A stretch of 12,160 bases of DNA, taken from contig CAIKYI010000367.1 in assembly GCA_903831545.1 (NCBI GenBank), positions 1-12,160 on the forward strand. The letters are read 5' to 3'. Origin of the DNA: an uncultured Methylobacter sp. Its GTDB lineage: Bacteria > Pseudomonadota > Gammaproteobacteria > Methylococcales > Methylomonadaceae. Shown one piece after another: positions 1-7,180 of this stretch. Each line of letters starts with the position of its first letter. Within the stretch, counting starts at the first letter, position 1. The position numbers were made by a program, and so were the translations under genes. The notes under the pieces are model-generated. The model saw only the letters and a program-made list of their open reading frames with translations, was not told the DNA's origin and ran no database searches.

Positions 1-2
1 CG

Positions 3-296
3 CCTGAAACCACCTCGGCGCTGGAAGGTATTACCCGTGATTCAGTGATCACCATTGCCAGAGAACAAGGTTATGAAGTGATTGAAAAACGAATTACCCG
101 AGACGAGATTTATGTTGCCGATGAAGCGTTTTTTACCGGTTCAGCGGCTGAAGTAACGCCAATCAGAGAACTGGATAATCGAGCAATAGGTTCCGGTAGC
201 CGAGGTCCTGTCACCGAACAGTTGCAAGCTTTGTATTTTGATTATGTGCACGGACGTAGAGAAGATCATGCCGATTGGCTGACTTACGTGGTTTAG
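3..296 (+). CDS. ilvE: Branched-chain amino acid aminotransferase IlvE, C-terminal part (5' end outside window)
   Basis: Reading from base 3 the frame is open with no start needed, so this is the last ~97 codons of a gene entering from the left; the stop is TAG at 294-296. The product is a fold-type IV PLP enzyme that transaminates the branched-chain 2-oxo acids in the last step of Val/Leu/Ile synthesis in the cytoplasm. Visible family signatures are the stretch after 'GITRDSVI', the 'IYVADEAFFTGSAAEVTPI' block (the usual YLADEVFMSGTAAEITPV of IlvE), and 'GPVTEQLQ' near the C-terminus. The catalytic lysine lies upstream and cannot be checked. D-amino acid aminotransferases and aminodeoxychorismate lyases share the fold, but the TAAEITPV-like block and C-terminal length favour IlvE. 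In Pseudomonas ilvE sits directly before waaF, matching the arrangement here apart from the long spacer. Confidence 0.9.
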   Translation, partial: PETTSALEGITRDSVITIAREQGYEVIEKRITRDEIYVADEAFFTGSAAEVTPIRELDNRAIGSGSRGPVTEQLQALYFDYVHGRREDHADWLTYVV

Positions 297-393
297 CCGA
301 TTTAATTAAAAATCATTTATAAACGATTATTATGCAGTAGTCGATCATAGTCCCGTTTACCGCGCCGAGCATTGCCGCTTTTAAGAGGATAAG

Positions 394-412
394 TCCGGCA
401 GGGATGAAAGGA
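394..412. repeat. Decayed arm of the 505-604 palindromic repeat family
   Basis: The 10-mer CGGCAGGGAT occurs at 396-405, at 513-522, and inverted at 587-596. Aligned with the ideal arm TCCGGCAGGGATTGCCGGA, bases 394-412 match 15 of 19, the differences being a block of four (TGCC replaced by GAAA) that destroys the hairpin. This looks like an older, degenerated half-copy about 110 bp from the intact element. Confidence 0.45.
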
Positions 413-504
413 CGCTCGGATTGTCTTTCTTTTGGATGTATTTTAAGCTAGGAAAAGAAAATTAGCTTAGCTTCAGGACACTGAAATTAAGTTAAGAAAA
501 ACAT

Positions 505-604
505 CGTCATCTCGGCAGGGATTGCCGAGATCCAGAAGCCACGGATGGTAACTTATAAACACATCCCTGTGATCTGGTATCCGGCAATCCCTGCCGGAAT
601 GACG
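505..604. repeat. REP/MITE-like nested palindromic element of about 100 bp
   Basis: Two 32-bp arms (505-536 and 573-604) are inverted copies of one another with 26 of 32 positions identical; both ends are CGTCAT/ATGACG. Each arm is also a hairpin on its own. The left arm has ATCTCGGCA (509-517), loop GGGAT, then TGCCGAGAT (523-531), a perfect 9-bp stem. The right arm has TCCGGCA (580-586), loop ATCCC, then TGCCGGA (592-598), a perfect 7-bp stem. About 36 bp separates the arms and contains no open frame. The layout matches short non-autonomous intergenic palindromes of the REP or MITE kind that are dispersed in many proteobacterial genomes; I cannot see other genomic copies from here. Transcribed, it would fold into two GC-rich hairpins or one long stem. 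Confidence 0.8.
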
Positions 605-767
605 GTTTAATTTAATGGCCGTGCGAGAACTCGATTAAAACATTCCGTCGCGATAGTGACACTAAAGCTGGCCACTCATTAGTTTTCAAGGCGCGCTCGG
701 CAAGCCCTACTGACTGTTATCCAGCATCAGCAATTAAAAATATTAGACAAACAATCCGGTAAGGCTT

Positions 768-1790
768 TTGAAAAAAAATCAAAAAATTCTAGTCGTAGGC
801 CCTTCCTGGGTTGGCGATATGGTGAAGGCGCAAAGCCTGTTTATCACCCTGAAACATACTTACCCAAATTGCCAAATTGACGTCTTGGCTCCGGCGTGGA
901 CCTTGTCGTTGCTGGAAAGAATGCCCGAAGTGACCAAGGCCATCGTTATGCCGCTGCCACGCGGCCGGTTTGGTTTGCTGGTGCGCATTAAACTGGGCAA
1001 AAGTCTTCGTTCTGAAGGCTATCAGCAAACCATTTTATTACCCAATTCCTGGAAATCGGCAATTCCGACCTTCTTCGCAAATATTCCTGTGCGTACCGGT
1101 TACCTTGGCGAATGTCGCTGGGGTCTGCTGAACGACGCCAGAAAACTTGATAAAAAATTGCTGACCATGACCGTGCAACGCTTCGTTGCGCTGGGTTTAC
1201 CCAAAGACGCGGCAATGCCGCCGGTATGTCCCAAGCCTGCCATCACTATCAGTCACGAGCGACAACAGGCTGTCATCGAAAAGTTTGGATTATCCTGTTC
1301 AAGGGCGATAAAAATTTTGGCCTTATGTCCGGGCGCCGAATACGGTGCTGCAAAACGCTGGCCTGCAGAGTATTTTGCTGAAGTTGCCCGCCAAAAAATT
1401 TCTCAGGGCTGGCAGGTCTGGCTGTTTGGCTCGGATAAAGATAAAGCTGACGCAGAGCAAATCAACACTAAAGCTTCCGGACAGTGTGTCGATTTTACCG
1501 GCAGAACCACGCTAGCCGAGGCAGTTGATTTATTGTCGCTGGCAGACACCGTGGTAAGTAATGATTCCGGCCTAATGCACGTCGCCGCAGCCCTGGATAA
1601 AAACCTCATTGCGCTTTACGGCTCATCAGATCCCGGCTTCACTCCGCCGTTAAATGAAAAAGCGCAGATACTCTCTTTAAATCTGGACTGCGCACCCTGT
1701 TTTAAACGCGACTGTCCATTAGGTCATACGCAATGTTTGACAGGAATCAAGCCTGAACAAGTGCTTGAATCGATAGCAGACAGATCATGA
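768..1790 (+). CDS. waaF: ADP-heptose:LPS heptosyltransferase II (WaaF/RfaF)
   Basis: GT9-family glycosyltransferase of 340 residues (family about 345) that adds the second L-glycero-D-manno-heptose to the LPS inner core on the cytoplasmic face of the inner membrane. The N-terminal Rossmann domain opens with 'ILVVGPSWVGDMVKAQSLF' (residues 7-25), characteristic of WaaF, with Asp17 in the catalytic-base position. The C-terminal domain carries 'CPGAEYGAAKRWPAEYF' with Lys196, 'SNDSGLMHVAAAL' from residue 264 (ADP-heptose binding), and the cysteine-rich 'CAPCFKRDCPLGHTQC' tail typical of WaaF. The start is TTG at 768, chosen because it places the family N-terminus correctly; an AAGG at 761-764 gives a close ribosome-binding site. 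The last codons overlap waaC by 4 nt (ATGA), so the two are translationally coupled. Confidence 0.95.
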   Translation: MKKNQKILVVGPSWVGDMVKAQSLFITLKHTYPNCQIDVLAPAWTLSLLERMPEVTKAIVMPLPRGRFGLLVRIKLGKSLRSEGYQQTILLPNSWKSAIPTFFANIPVRTGYLGECRWGLLNDARKLDKKLLTMTVQRFVALGLPKDAAMPPVCPKPAITISHERQQAVIEKFGLSCSRAIKILALCPGAEYGAAKRWPAEYFAEVARQKISQGWQVWLFGSDKDKADAEQINTKASGQCVDFTGRTTLAEAVDLLSLADTVVSNDSGLMHVAAALDKNLIALYGSSDPGFTPPLNEKAQILSLNLDCAPCFKRDCPLGHTQCLTGIKPEQVLESIADRS

Positions 1791-2800
1791 ACATTGCCAT
1801 CGTAAAACTGTCGGCACTGGGAGACATTGTGCATGCGATGGTTGCGCTACAGTTTATCAAGGCACATTCGCCAGAGATTCAGATCGACTGGATAGTCGAA
1901 GAACGTTTTGCCGACGTTTTAAAACACAATCCCGATATTAAAAATATTTTAACCGTTAACCTGAAAGCCCTAAAAACCAGCAAGCTTGGGATATTTGCGG
2001 AGCTTAAAAAAATCCGCAGCTATGCAAAAAACAACTATGACTTGGTTATTGATGCTCAGGGGCTGCTTAAATCGGCCATTACCGCCAAACTTTTATCCGG
2101 GAAGAATCGCAAAAGTAAAATTGCCGGTTTCGATGCCGCGTCAGGCAGGGAACAGGCCGCGTCATGGTTTTATGACAATAAAGTAGCCTGTGCCTATGAT
2201 GCCAACACTATCGACAGAAATGCACTGATACTATCCAGTCCTTTAGGGTTCAATATCAACACCGGGCAAATCCTTAATAAAAAACCATTTTTATTTTTCA
2301 AAAATGAAGACCAACACCTTGAACTCTTTCTATCCAAAGAGCAGGCAAATATTGTCTTGGTGATAGGCTCGACTTGGGAAAGTCGCAATTATCCCGCCGA
2401 AAAATTCGTTAAAGTGGCAGAGGCCTTACAACAAAACTGCCTGGTCATTTGGGGAAACGAGCAGGAAAAAGCCACCGCCGACTGGATGGCTACACAATCC
2501 GACCGGATTAAAGTCCTGCCCAAACTGGATTTGAACAGCCTGAAAGCCTTGATAGCGCAAGCTGACTTATTAATCGGAAACGATACCGGGCCGACGCATA
2601 TGGCTTGGGGCCTAAATCGCCCCTCAATTACCATTTTTGGCCCGACACCGGTAAGCCGGGTTTATCAGACTAATATTAACAAGGTGGTCAAGTCGGCTTC
2701 AGTGGTTAATCCGTTTAAGCTTAATAAGCAGGATTTCTCAATTAAAGACATTGATGAGCAGGAAATTATCGGACTGGCAAAGTTTTTATTGACGCTGTAA
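1787..2800 (+). CDS. waaC: ADP-heptose:LPS heptosyltransferase I (WaaC/RfaC)
   Basis: GT9-family enzyme of 337 residues that transfers the first heptose from ADP-heptose to Kdo2-lipid A. The start 'MNIAIVKLSALGDIVHAMVAL' puts the GD motif aspartate at residue 13, the same position as the catalytic base of E. coli WaaC. The acceptor-side 'DWIVEERFADVL' follows. The nucleotide-sugar site is 'GNDTGPTHMAWGL' from residue 264 (Asp266), followed by 'IFGPTPVSRVYQ'. The segment 'STWESRNYPAEKF' (residues 196-208) has Arg200 where E. coli and Pseudomonas proteins have Lys in a KHWP motif; Arg is conservative, but unlike the closest textbook examples. It overlaps waaF by 4 nt. Downstream, where Pseudomonas has waaG and waaP, this window instead has the Wadjet operon 83 nt later. 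Confidence 0.93.
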   Translation: MNIAIVKLSALGDIVHAMVALQFIKAHSPEIQIDWIVEERFADVLKHNPDIKNILTVNLKALKTSKLGIFAELKKIRSYAKNNYDLVIDAQGLLKSAITAKLLSGKNRKSKIAGFDAASGREQAASWFYDNKVACAYDANTIDRNALILSSPLGFNINTGQILNKKPFLFFKNEDQHLELFLSKEQANIVLVIGSTWESRNYPAEKFVKVAEALQQNCLVIWGNEQEKATADWMATQSDRIKVLPKLDLNSLKALIAQADLLIGNDTGPTHMAWGLNRPSITIFGPTPVSRVYQTNINKVVKSASVVNPFKLNKQDFSIKDIDEQEIIGLAKFLLTL

Positions 2801-2872
2801 ATAAGGCTTGTGTCACACCGAAAAGAAAACGCGACCCCAGGTTAACCGGTTTGTCGAGCCATTCTAAATTTT

Positions 2873-2878
2873 AAAGGA
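2873..2878 (+). promoter_or_regulatory. Ribosome-binding site of jetC (AAAGGA)
   Basis: AAAGGA lies 5 nt before the ATG at 2884. It supports that ATG, which puts the SMC Walker A motif at the normal distance from the N-terminus. The 83-nt gap to waaC also holds overlapping palindromes GGTTAACC (2840-2847) and AACCGGTT (2844-2851), whose meaning is unknown. Confidence 0.6.
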
Positions 2879-2883
2879 ACACC

Positions 2884-5800
2884 ATGACTGATATTTATCA
2901 GCTAAAAAAAATCATTTTGATCGATAGCTTCTGGACCGGGAAAACCGTTCTGTTGAACCTGGATGGGCATATTAACCTGAGCGGTACAAACGGTGCCGGT
3001 AAAACCACTTTTTTACGCCTCATCCAGTTATTTTGGGGGGAACGCCCCAGTAATATTGTTAGCAGTACCGGAAGCAAAAAAGGCTTTCTTGACTATTACT
3101 TACCACGTGAAAGCAGTTATTTAATCTACGAATACCAGCGTCCTAACCAACAAACCTGTCATGTAATGATTCAAAGTGATGGTCGTGCGGCAAAATATAA
3201 ATTTATTGACGCGCCTTTTAACAAAGAATTTTATATTAATGACAATGATCTGCCTCGCGACAGCTCATCCGTTGACAGGCTTTACAGAACCACGGTTGAA
3301 ACTTCTAATCTGCTGAGTGTTGACGACTATTGCAGCGTTATTCAATGTCATCAATTGCATAGCGGCAAAAAAGGGCTGCGCTCTTTGCAAAGCCGGTTTG
3401 CAATGGCGGCCAGGCCAATGACGCATATTGAAAAAGTCATCGGCTCGGTCATCGAAAAAATTGGCGATTTTGATACCATCAAGCAGATGTTGATCGATAT
3501 TTCCAGAGATAAGCTCAGTCATCAGCTGCTGGATCATGAGCAGGACAAAATCCCGTTCCAGCTTAATAAGCAACATATCGACGCCTGGCTCGCCGATTTA
3601 AGCGCTTCTAAAGAGCTGGAAGCCAAACAAGACGAGTTTGACCGGCTATTGCTGACTATTACTGAATTAAAAGAAACGCTTAACGAGCTATCCCATCTCC
3701 ATTATTTTACGCGTCAACATCATCAATTAACCCAGGTTGAGCAGGATCAAATAAGTCAAACGCTGGCGGCACTTAAAATCCGGCGCGAGCAGCTTAAAGA
3801 AAGGCATGAACAGCAACTCGAACCCCAAGAAGATGAGTTGCGCAAATTGAACGGACAAATTGAAGACTGCGAATTTAAAATTCAATCGCTGGAAGCTCAA
3901 AAACTAACCTATGAAGCACAAGATGCCGAAAGTTTTGCCTTTAAAGGTTCACTGCTTGAACAATTCAGCCACCAGCAAAAAAGCAACCAACTTGAAATTG
4001 ATGCACTCGAAAATAAAAGCAAAGAAATCAGACAGCTTTATGAGAATCAGCTGAACGAATTGACGCATCTGCATAATAGCCAAAAGCAAAAATTTGACAA
4101 GCAATGTATCGAAGAACAATTGGCTAAAGAACAAAAACTTTCGGAAGCAAAAAACCTGTACCAGCAACGAAAAGAGCAGTTACGGCAAGAAAAAGAAGAT
4201 CGGTTAAAGCCGATTGACTTGCAAACATCTCAATTGACCATTGAATTGACCATTACCAAAACTGGCTTGGCGCACATTAAACCATCAGTAACGCTGGAAA
4301 CACAAATCACCCAAACTGGGCAACAGCTTAATACGGTCAGACAAGAAATCAAGCTGGCCCTGCAAGCACAAAATACCGCCAATTCCGATTACAGCGCGGC
4401 GCTGGCAAATTATCAATCGATTACCGATGAATTAAAGCATAAGAAAATCGAGTTTAAAAACAGCCAGCAACTTCATAACCAATGCTTAAAAAAGTTACAC
4501 CCTGAAGTCGGGTCATTACATTATTTTCTAAATAACGAAATTGAAGACTGGGAACACAATATTGGTCGTGTCATTGCACCGGAGTTATTGGACAGCACAG
4601 AGCTGACTCCTCGCCAGACTGACTCGGCGCAAGCCAATTTTTACGGACTGGAGATAAATCTTGATGCTTTGGCAGACAGGGAAAACCTAACCACAAATAA
4701 AGTCTACCTGGAACAACAGGAAAAAGACCTGTTTGCCCGTCGAAATAGTTTAGAAGCAGAACTCAATCAACTTGAAGCAGGTTTGGTTGCCGCTAATAAA
4801 CACAGGGAACGTTGTAAAAACGAAGTCAATCATGCTGAACAGGCAGTGGCTCGTTGTAACCATACCGAAAGTAATTTACAGAAGGAAGAGCAGGATTTAC
4901 AAAATCAAATCAAGGCAGAAATAGAAAAAACGCGGGCTGAGATTAAGCAAAAAATAATCCAATTATCTCAAGAAATTGAAGTTTGCGGGCAAACCATAAA
5001 AAAAATTACTGATGAGCACCAAACTGAACAGGACAAGCTGCACACTGAGCACTTAGGTCGTGAAGGCACCATTTCCTCTGATGCTGAAAATACCATTAAA
5101 GTAATTAAACAACACAGCGACGAAGCCAGTCAGCAACTTGAACAAGAACAAAAACGTATTGACCAGCAATTAAAATCCGATTTGCAGGCCAGCGGTGCTG
5201 ATAACATCATCCTTGAATTGATCGCAAAACAAAAGCAACTGAAACAGCAGCAGGACGAGGCGCGAGCATACCAGGAAAAAAATAAAGACTATCAAAACTG
5301 GTTAACCCAGCGCTGGCAACAAAATCCTGATCTCTGCATACAGCGTAGTATTGCTCAACAACAGGCCTCTAAACTTAAAGAAGCTATTGAACAATTAAAG
5401 CGGGATTATAAAAAACAGCGCGCACAGATTAATCAGGACATTACCCGGCAAGAAGAGTTACAGAAAAATAAACAAAGCTTGTTAATCCTGCTTGGCAACA
5501 GCATGGATCAACTAAAAGCTTGTCCGCCGATTCTAAGTGAAGACATTCCGGAATATGCGGCTACTACCTTGCCTGGCTTAACCAACATCACTTTACAAAA
5601 AAGAAAGCAGCAAGAATTAACCTTAACCAATGGCAAACTTACGCTACGTCAATTATTTAACAAGCACTATCGCAGCCAGTTGGCACAAGAATGGCAAAAG
5701 GCAATGGAGCAACCGGGTAATGCGTATTTTCAAGCGGAAGCACTTGATATTGAAGTGCCGCTTAAAACAGTTCTTTCCATGGTTGCTCATATTAAACAGG

Positions 5801-6552
5801 CAACCAGCCAACAAATTGAATTGCACGCTACCGATGTAAATACTTTTTACGATCATTTACGCCAGTTTGACCGCATTATCAAACAGACCGGACATGCCTT
5901 ATCCAGCCATGTCAGCGAAACACAATACTTTAAAGCGCTAGGCGAAATTAAAGTAAATATTCGCACTAAAATGAATGACCTGGAATACTGGCAGGCACTC
6001 AAAAACTTTGGCGACAATTATCAGCAATATTGTGATCAGCGGGGTTTAACGGGAAATACGGAAATCCCCAACACCTTGCTTGAAGCCATGGGAGAGCTAA
6101 CCAGTCTGTTGCCGGCGACCGGTATTAGCATCAAACACCTGTCACTGTTCGATATTGAGTTTAGTATTAGCGAAAACGGTCAGGTAAAACATGCCAGAAA
6201 TGCCAAGGAACTTAAAGACGTCAGTTCCACCGGTCTGTCTTACCTGGCCCTGATCACCTTTTTTACCGGTGTCACCTCCATGTTACGAAGAAATAATCCA
6301 ACCGTAATCTGCTGGCCTATTGATGAGCTGGGTGACTTGGCGCCGGAAAATATTGAAGCCATGATGGAAATGCTGACGCAACAAAAAATCCAGATTCTGT
6401 CGGCCACGCCAACGGCTGATCGCCATGTTCTTGGTTTATTCAAGCGCCGCTATCACTTGGACAAACAAAAGCTTCATGAAGTAAACCTGCCGGAAAGTAA
6501 ATTTGAGCAACTTTTAAACCAAATAAACCAGGAGGACGCCAGCCATGTTTAA
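2884..6552 (+). CDS. jetC: Wadjet SMC-like ATPase JetC (MukB/MksB-like, DUF3584 type)
   Basis: A 1222-residue SMC-family ATPase, within the usual DUF3584/MksB size range. Walker A is 'GTNGAGKTT' at residues 34-42, preceded by a strand typical of SMC heads. Residues ~245-530 and ~605-870 are low in Pro and Gly and very rich in Gln, Glu, Lys and Leu, as expected for long antiparallel coiled coils. Between them residues ~530-605 form a compact hinge-like insert ('PEVGSLHYFLNNEIEDWE' ... 'FYGLEINLDAL'). The C-terminal head carries the ABC signature 'SSTGLSYLALITFF' from residue 1114, Walker B 'VICWPIDELGDL' with Asp1147-Glu1148, and 'LSATPTADRHVLGLF' as the following switch segment, resembling the 'ASPTAD' segment I recall from MukB. 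It would dimerise, bind JetA and JetB, and use ATP to extrude DNA loops. It differs from SbcC-like type I JetC and from TIGR02680 proteins. No frameshift or missing catalytic residue is seen. Confidence 0.88.
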   Translation: MTDIYQLKKIILIDSFWTGKTVLLNLDGHINLSGTNGAGKTTFLRLIQLFWGERPSNIVSSTGSKKGFLDYYLPRESSYLIYEYQRPNQQTCHVMIQSDGRAAKYKFIDAPFNKEFYINDNDLPRDSSSVDRLYRTTVETSNLLSVDDYCSVIQCHQLHSGKKGLRSLQSRFAMAARPMTHIEKVIGSVIEKIGDFDTIKQMLIDISRDKLSHQLLDHEQDKIPFQLNKQHIDAWLADLSASKELEAKQDEFDRLLLTITELKETLNELSHLHYFTRQHHQLTQVEQDQISQTLAALKIRREQLKERHEQQLEPQEDELRKLNGQIEDCEFKIQSLEAQKLTYEAQDAESFAFKGSLLEQFSHQQKSNQLEIDALENKSKEIRQLYENQLNELTHLHNSQKQKFDKQCIEEQLAKEQKLSEAKNLYQQRKEQLRQEKEDRLKPIDLQTSQLTIELTITKTGLAHIKPSVTLETQITQTGQQLNTVRQEIKLALQAQNTANSDYSAALANYQSITDELKHKKIEFKNSQQLHNQCLKKLHPEVGSLHYFLNNEIEDWEHNIGRVIAPELLDSTELTPRQTDSAQANFYGLEINLDALADRENLTTNKVYLEQQEKDLFARRNSLEAELNQLEAGLVAANKHRERCKNEVNHAEQAVARCNHTESNLQKEEQDLQNQIKAEIEKTRAEIKQKIIQLSQEIEVCGQTIKKITDEHQTEQDKLHTEHLGREGTISSDAENTIKVIKQHSDEASQQLEQEQKRIDQQLKSDLQASGADNIILELIAKQKQLKQQQDEARAYQEKNKDYQNWLTQRWQQNPDLCIQRSIAQQQASKLKEAIEQLKRDYKKQRAQINQDITRQEELQKNKQSLLILLGNSMDQLKACPPILSEDIPEYAATTLPGLTNITLQKRKQQELTLTNGKLTLRQLFNKHYRSQLAQEWQKAMEQPGNAYFQAEALDIEVPLKTVLSMVAHIKQATSQQIELHATDVNTFYDHLRQFDRIIKQTGHALSSHVSETQYFKALGEIKVNIRTKMNDLEYWQALKNFGDNYQQYCDQRGLTGNTEIPNTLLEAMGELTSLLPATGISIKHLSLFDIEFSISENGQVKHARNAKELKDVSSTGLSYLALITFFTGVTSMLRRNNPTVICWPIDELGDLAPENIEAMMEMLTQQKIQILSATPTADRHVLGLFKRRYHLDKQKLHEVNLPESKFEQLLNQINQEDASHV
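6531..6535 (+). promoter_or_regulatory. Strong internal ribosome-binding site (GGAGG) for jetB
   Basis: A perfect GGAGG inside the end of jetC, 9 nt before the jetB ATG at 6545. It fixes the jetB start and suggests that the accessory subunit is translated efficiently on its own. By contrast, the downstream jetA and jetD starts have no comparable motif and probably rely on coupling. Confidence 0.65.
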
Positions 6553-7180
6553 ACAAGTGGCAGAATCTCTGTTAAGCGGTCAGTTTATCTGTCCGACAGC
6601 CTTTCCGGAGGCCTTTGATTATTTATCCAAAGCAGAAAACTTTAGAAAAGTTGACGCTTTCTTATCTCAATTGGAGCGTCAATTATGCACACTGGATGGA
6701 GATGAAATCTACTATGCAGCCTATGCTCAAATTGATAACAATAATCGCGGTCTGATTAAAGAGGCATTTTCAGAGCTTCGTTCACAACTGCGCCCAGTGG
6801 TTGAGTGGATGGATATGGTCATGACCGCAACCGGGCAGGATATGCCGATCAGAGCGCGTGACGAAATTCGCCTGCACAAGCTGCTTAACATGATCGAGCA
6901 AGAGCCGTCTTTGTGCGAACAAATGAATCGCCTGACTCAGACCGGCTTATTCAAAACCAACAAAACCAATATCACCGACCAATTAAGCTGGATCTTACAA
7001 AAACTTGAACAATGCGGTTATCTGGTAAAGCCAAATCCACAAGGCGCGCTGTATATTGTCACCGGAAAAATGAATTATCTGCATCAAATCATCGCCTTTT
7101 TAAATGATGCCGAAGGTTTGGAATTGGATCAACAAACCGATCACAAGGATCAAAACCAACAGCAGGAATTATTTCCATGA
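6545..7180 (+). CDS. jetB: Wadjet MukE-like subunit JetB
   Basis: A 211-residue soluble protein in the position and size range of JetB/MksE, the KITE-type winged-helix subunit that decorates the kleisin and bridges the SMC heads. The N-terminus 'FICPTAFPEAFDYLS' recalls MukE, which also begins with a motif for packing against its partner. Residues ~115-185 look like a winged helix: helices around 'RLHKLLNMIEQEPSL' and 'QLSWILQKLEQCGYLV' are followed by a beta-wing 'GALYIVTG'. The tail is polar, Gln/Asp-rich and presumably disordered, ending in QQELFP, a match to the bacterial sliding-clamp-binding pentapeptide (see findings). The start overlaps jetC by 8 nt behind a GGAGG. Identity relies mainly on context and architecture; no catalytic residues are expected. 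Confidence 0.8.
   Translation: MFKQVAESLLSGQFICPTAFPEAFDYLSKAENFRKVDAFLSQLERQLCTLDGDEIYYAAYAQIDNNNRGLIKEAFSELRSQLRPVVEWMDMVMTATGQDMPIRARDEIRLHKLLNMIEQEPSLCEQMNRLTQTGLFKTNKTNITDQLSWILQKLEQCGYLVKPNPQGALYIVTGKMNYLHQIIAFLNDAEGLELDQQTDHKDQNQQQELFP

Larger units (their letters stand above)
297..767. other. 471-bp intergenic region between ilvE and waaF
   Basis: No convincing gene is seen on either strand. Just after the ilvE stop there is an AT-rich near-palindrome at 311-328 (16 of 18 positions symmetrical), but it lacks the GC stem and T-run of an intrinsic terminator. From 365 to 419 there is a nested inverted repeat: CCGAGC (365-370) with GCTCGG (414-419), and inside it TGCCG (373-377) with CGGCA (396-400). 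A large nested-palindrome repeat lies at 505-604, with a decayed arm of the same family at 394-412. No good -35/-10 pair was found for waaF. The unusual spacer length is mostly accounted for by the repeat material. Confidence 0.7.

Noticed and set aside
311..328. AT-rich near-palindrome after ilvE as a terminator
   Set aside because: The stem is almost entirely A/T and there is no trailing T-run; it would be a poor terminator.
384..400. Similarity of GAGGATAAGTCCGGC to the conserved GAGGAAAGTCCGGGC of RNase P RNA
   Set aside because: Only this short stretch matches; none of the other conserved RNase P RNA elements occurs around it and the gap is too small for the whole RNA.
2789..2816. TTGACG (-35-like) at the waaC stop as a promoter for jetC
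   Set aside because: No acceptable -10 hexamer lies 16-18 bp downstream (TGTCAC at best, 3 of 6), so I could not support a promoter here.
2884..6552. JetC as the housekeeping chromosomal MukB or an SbcC/RecN repair ATPase
   Set aside because: The adjoining MukE-like, kleisin-like and Toprim genes fit Wadjet; MukB lacks a Toprim partner gene and is larger (about 1480 residues), and SbcC would pair with SbcD.
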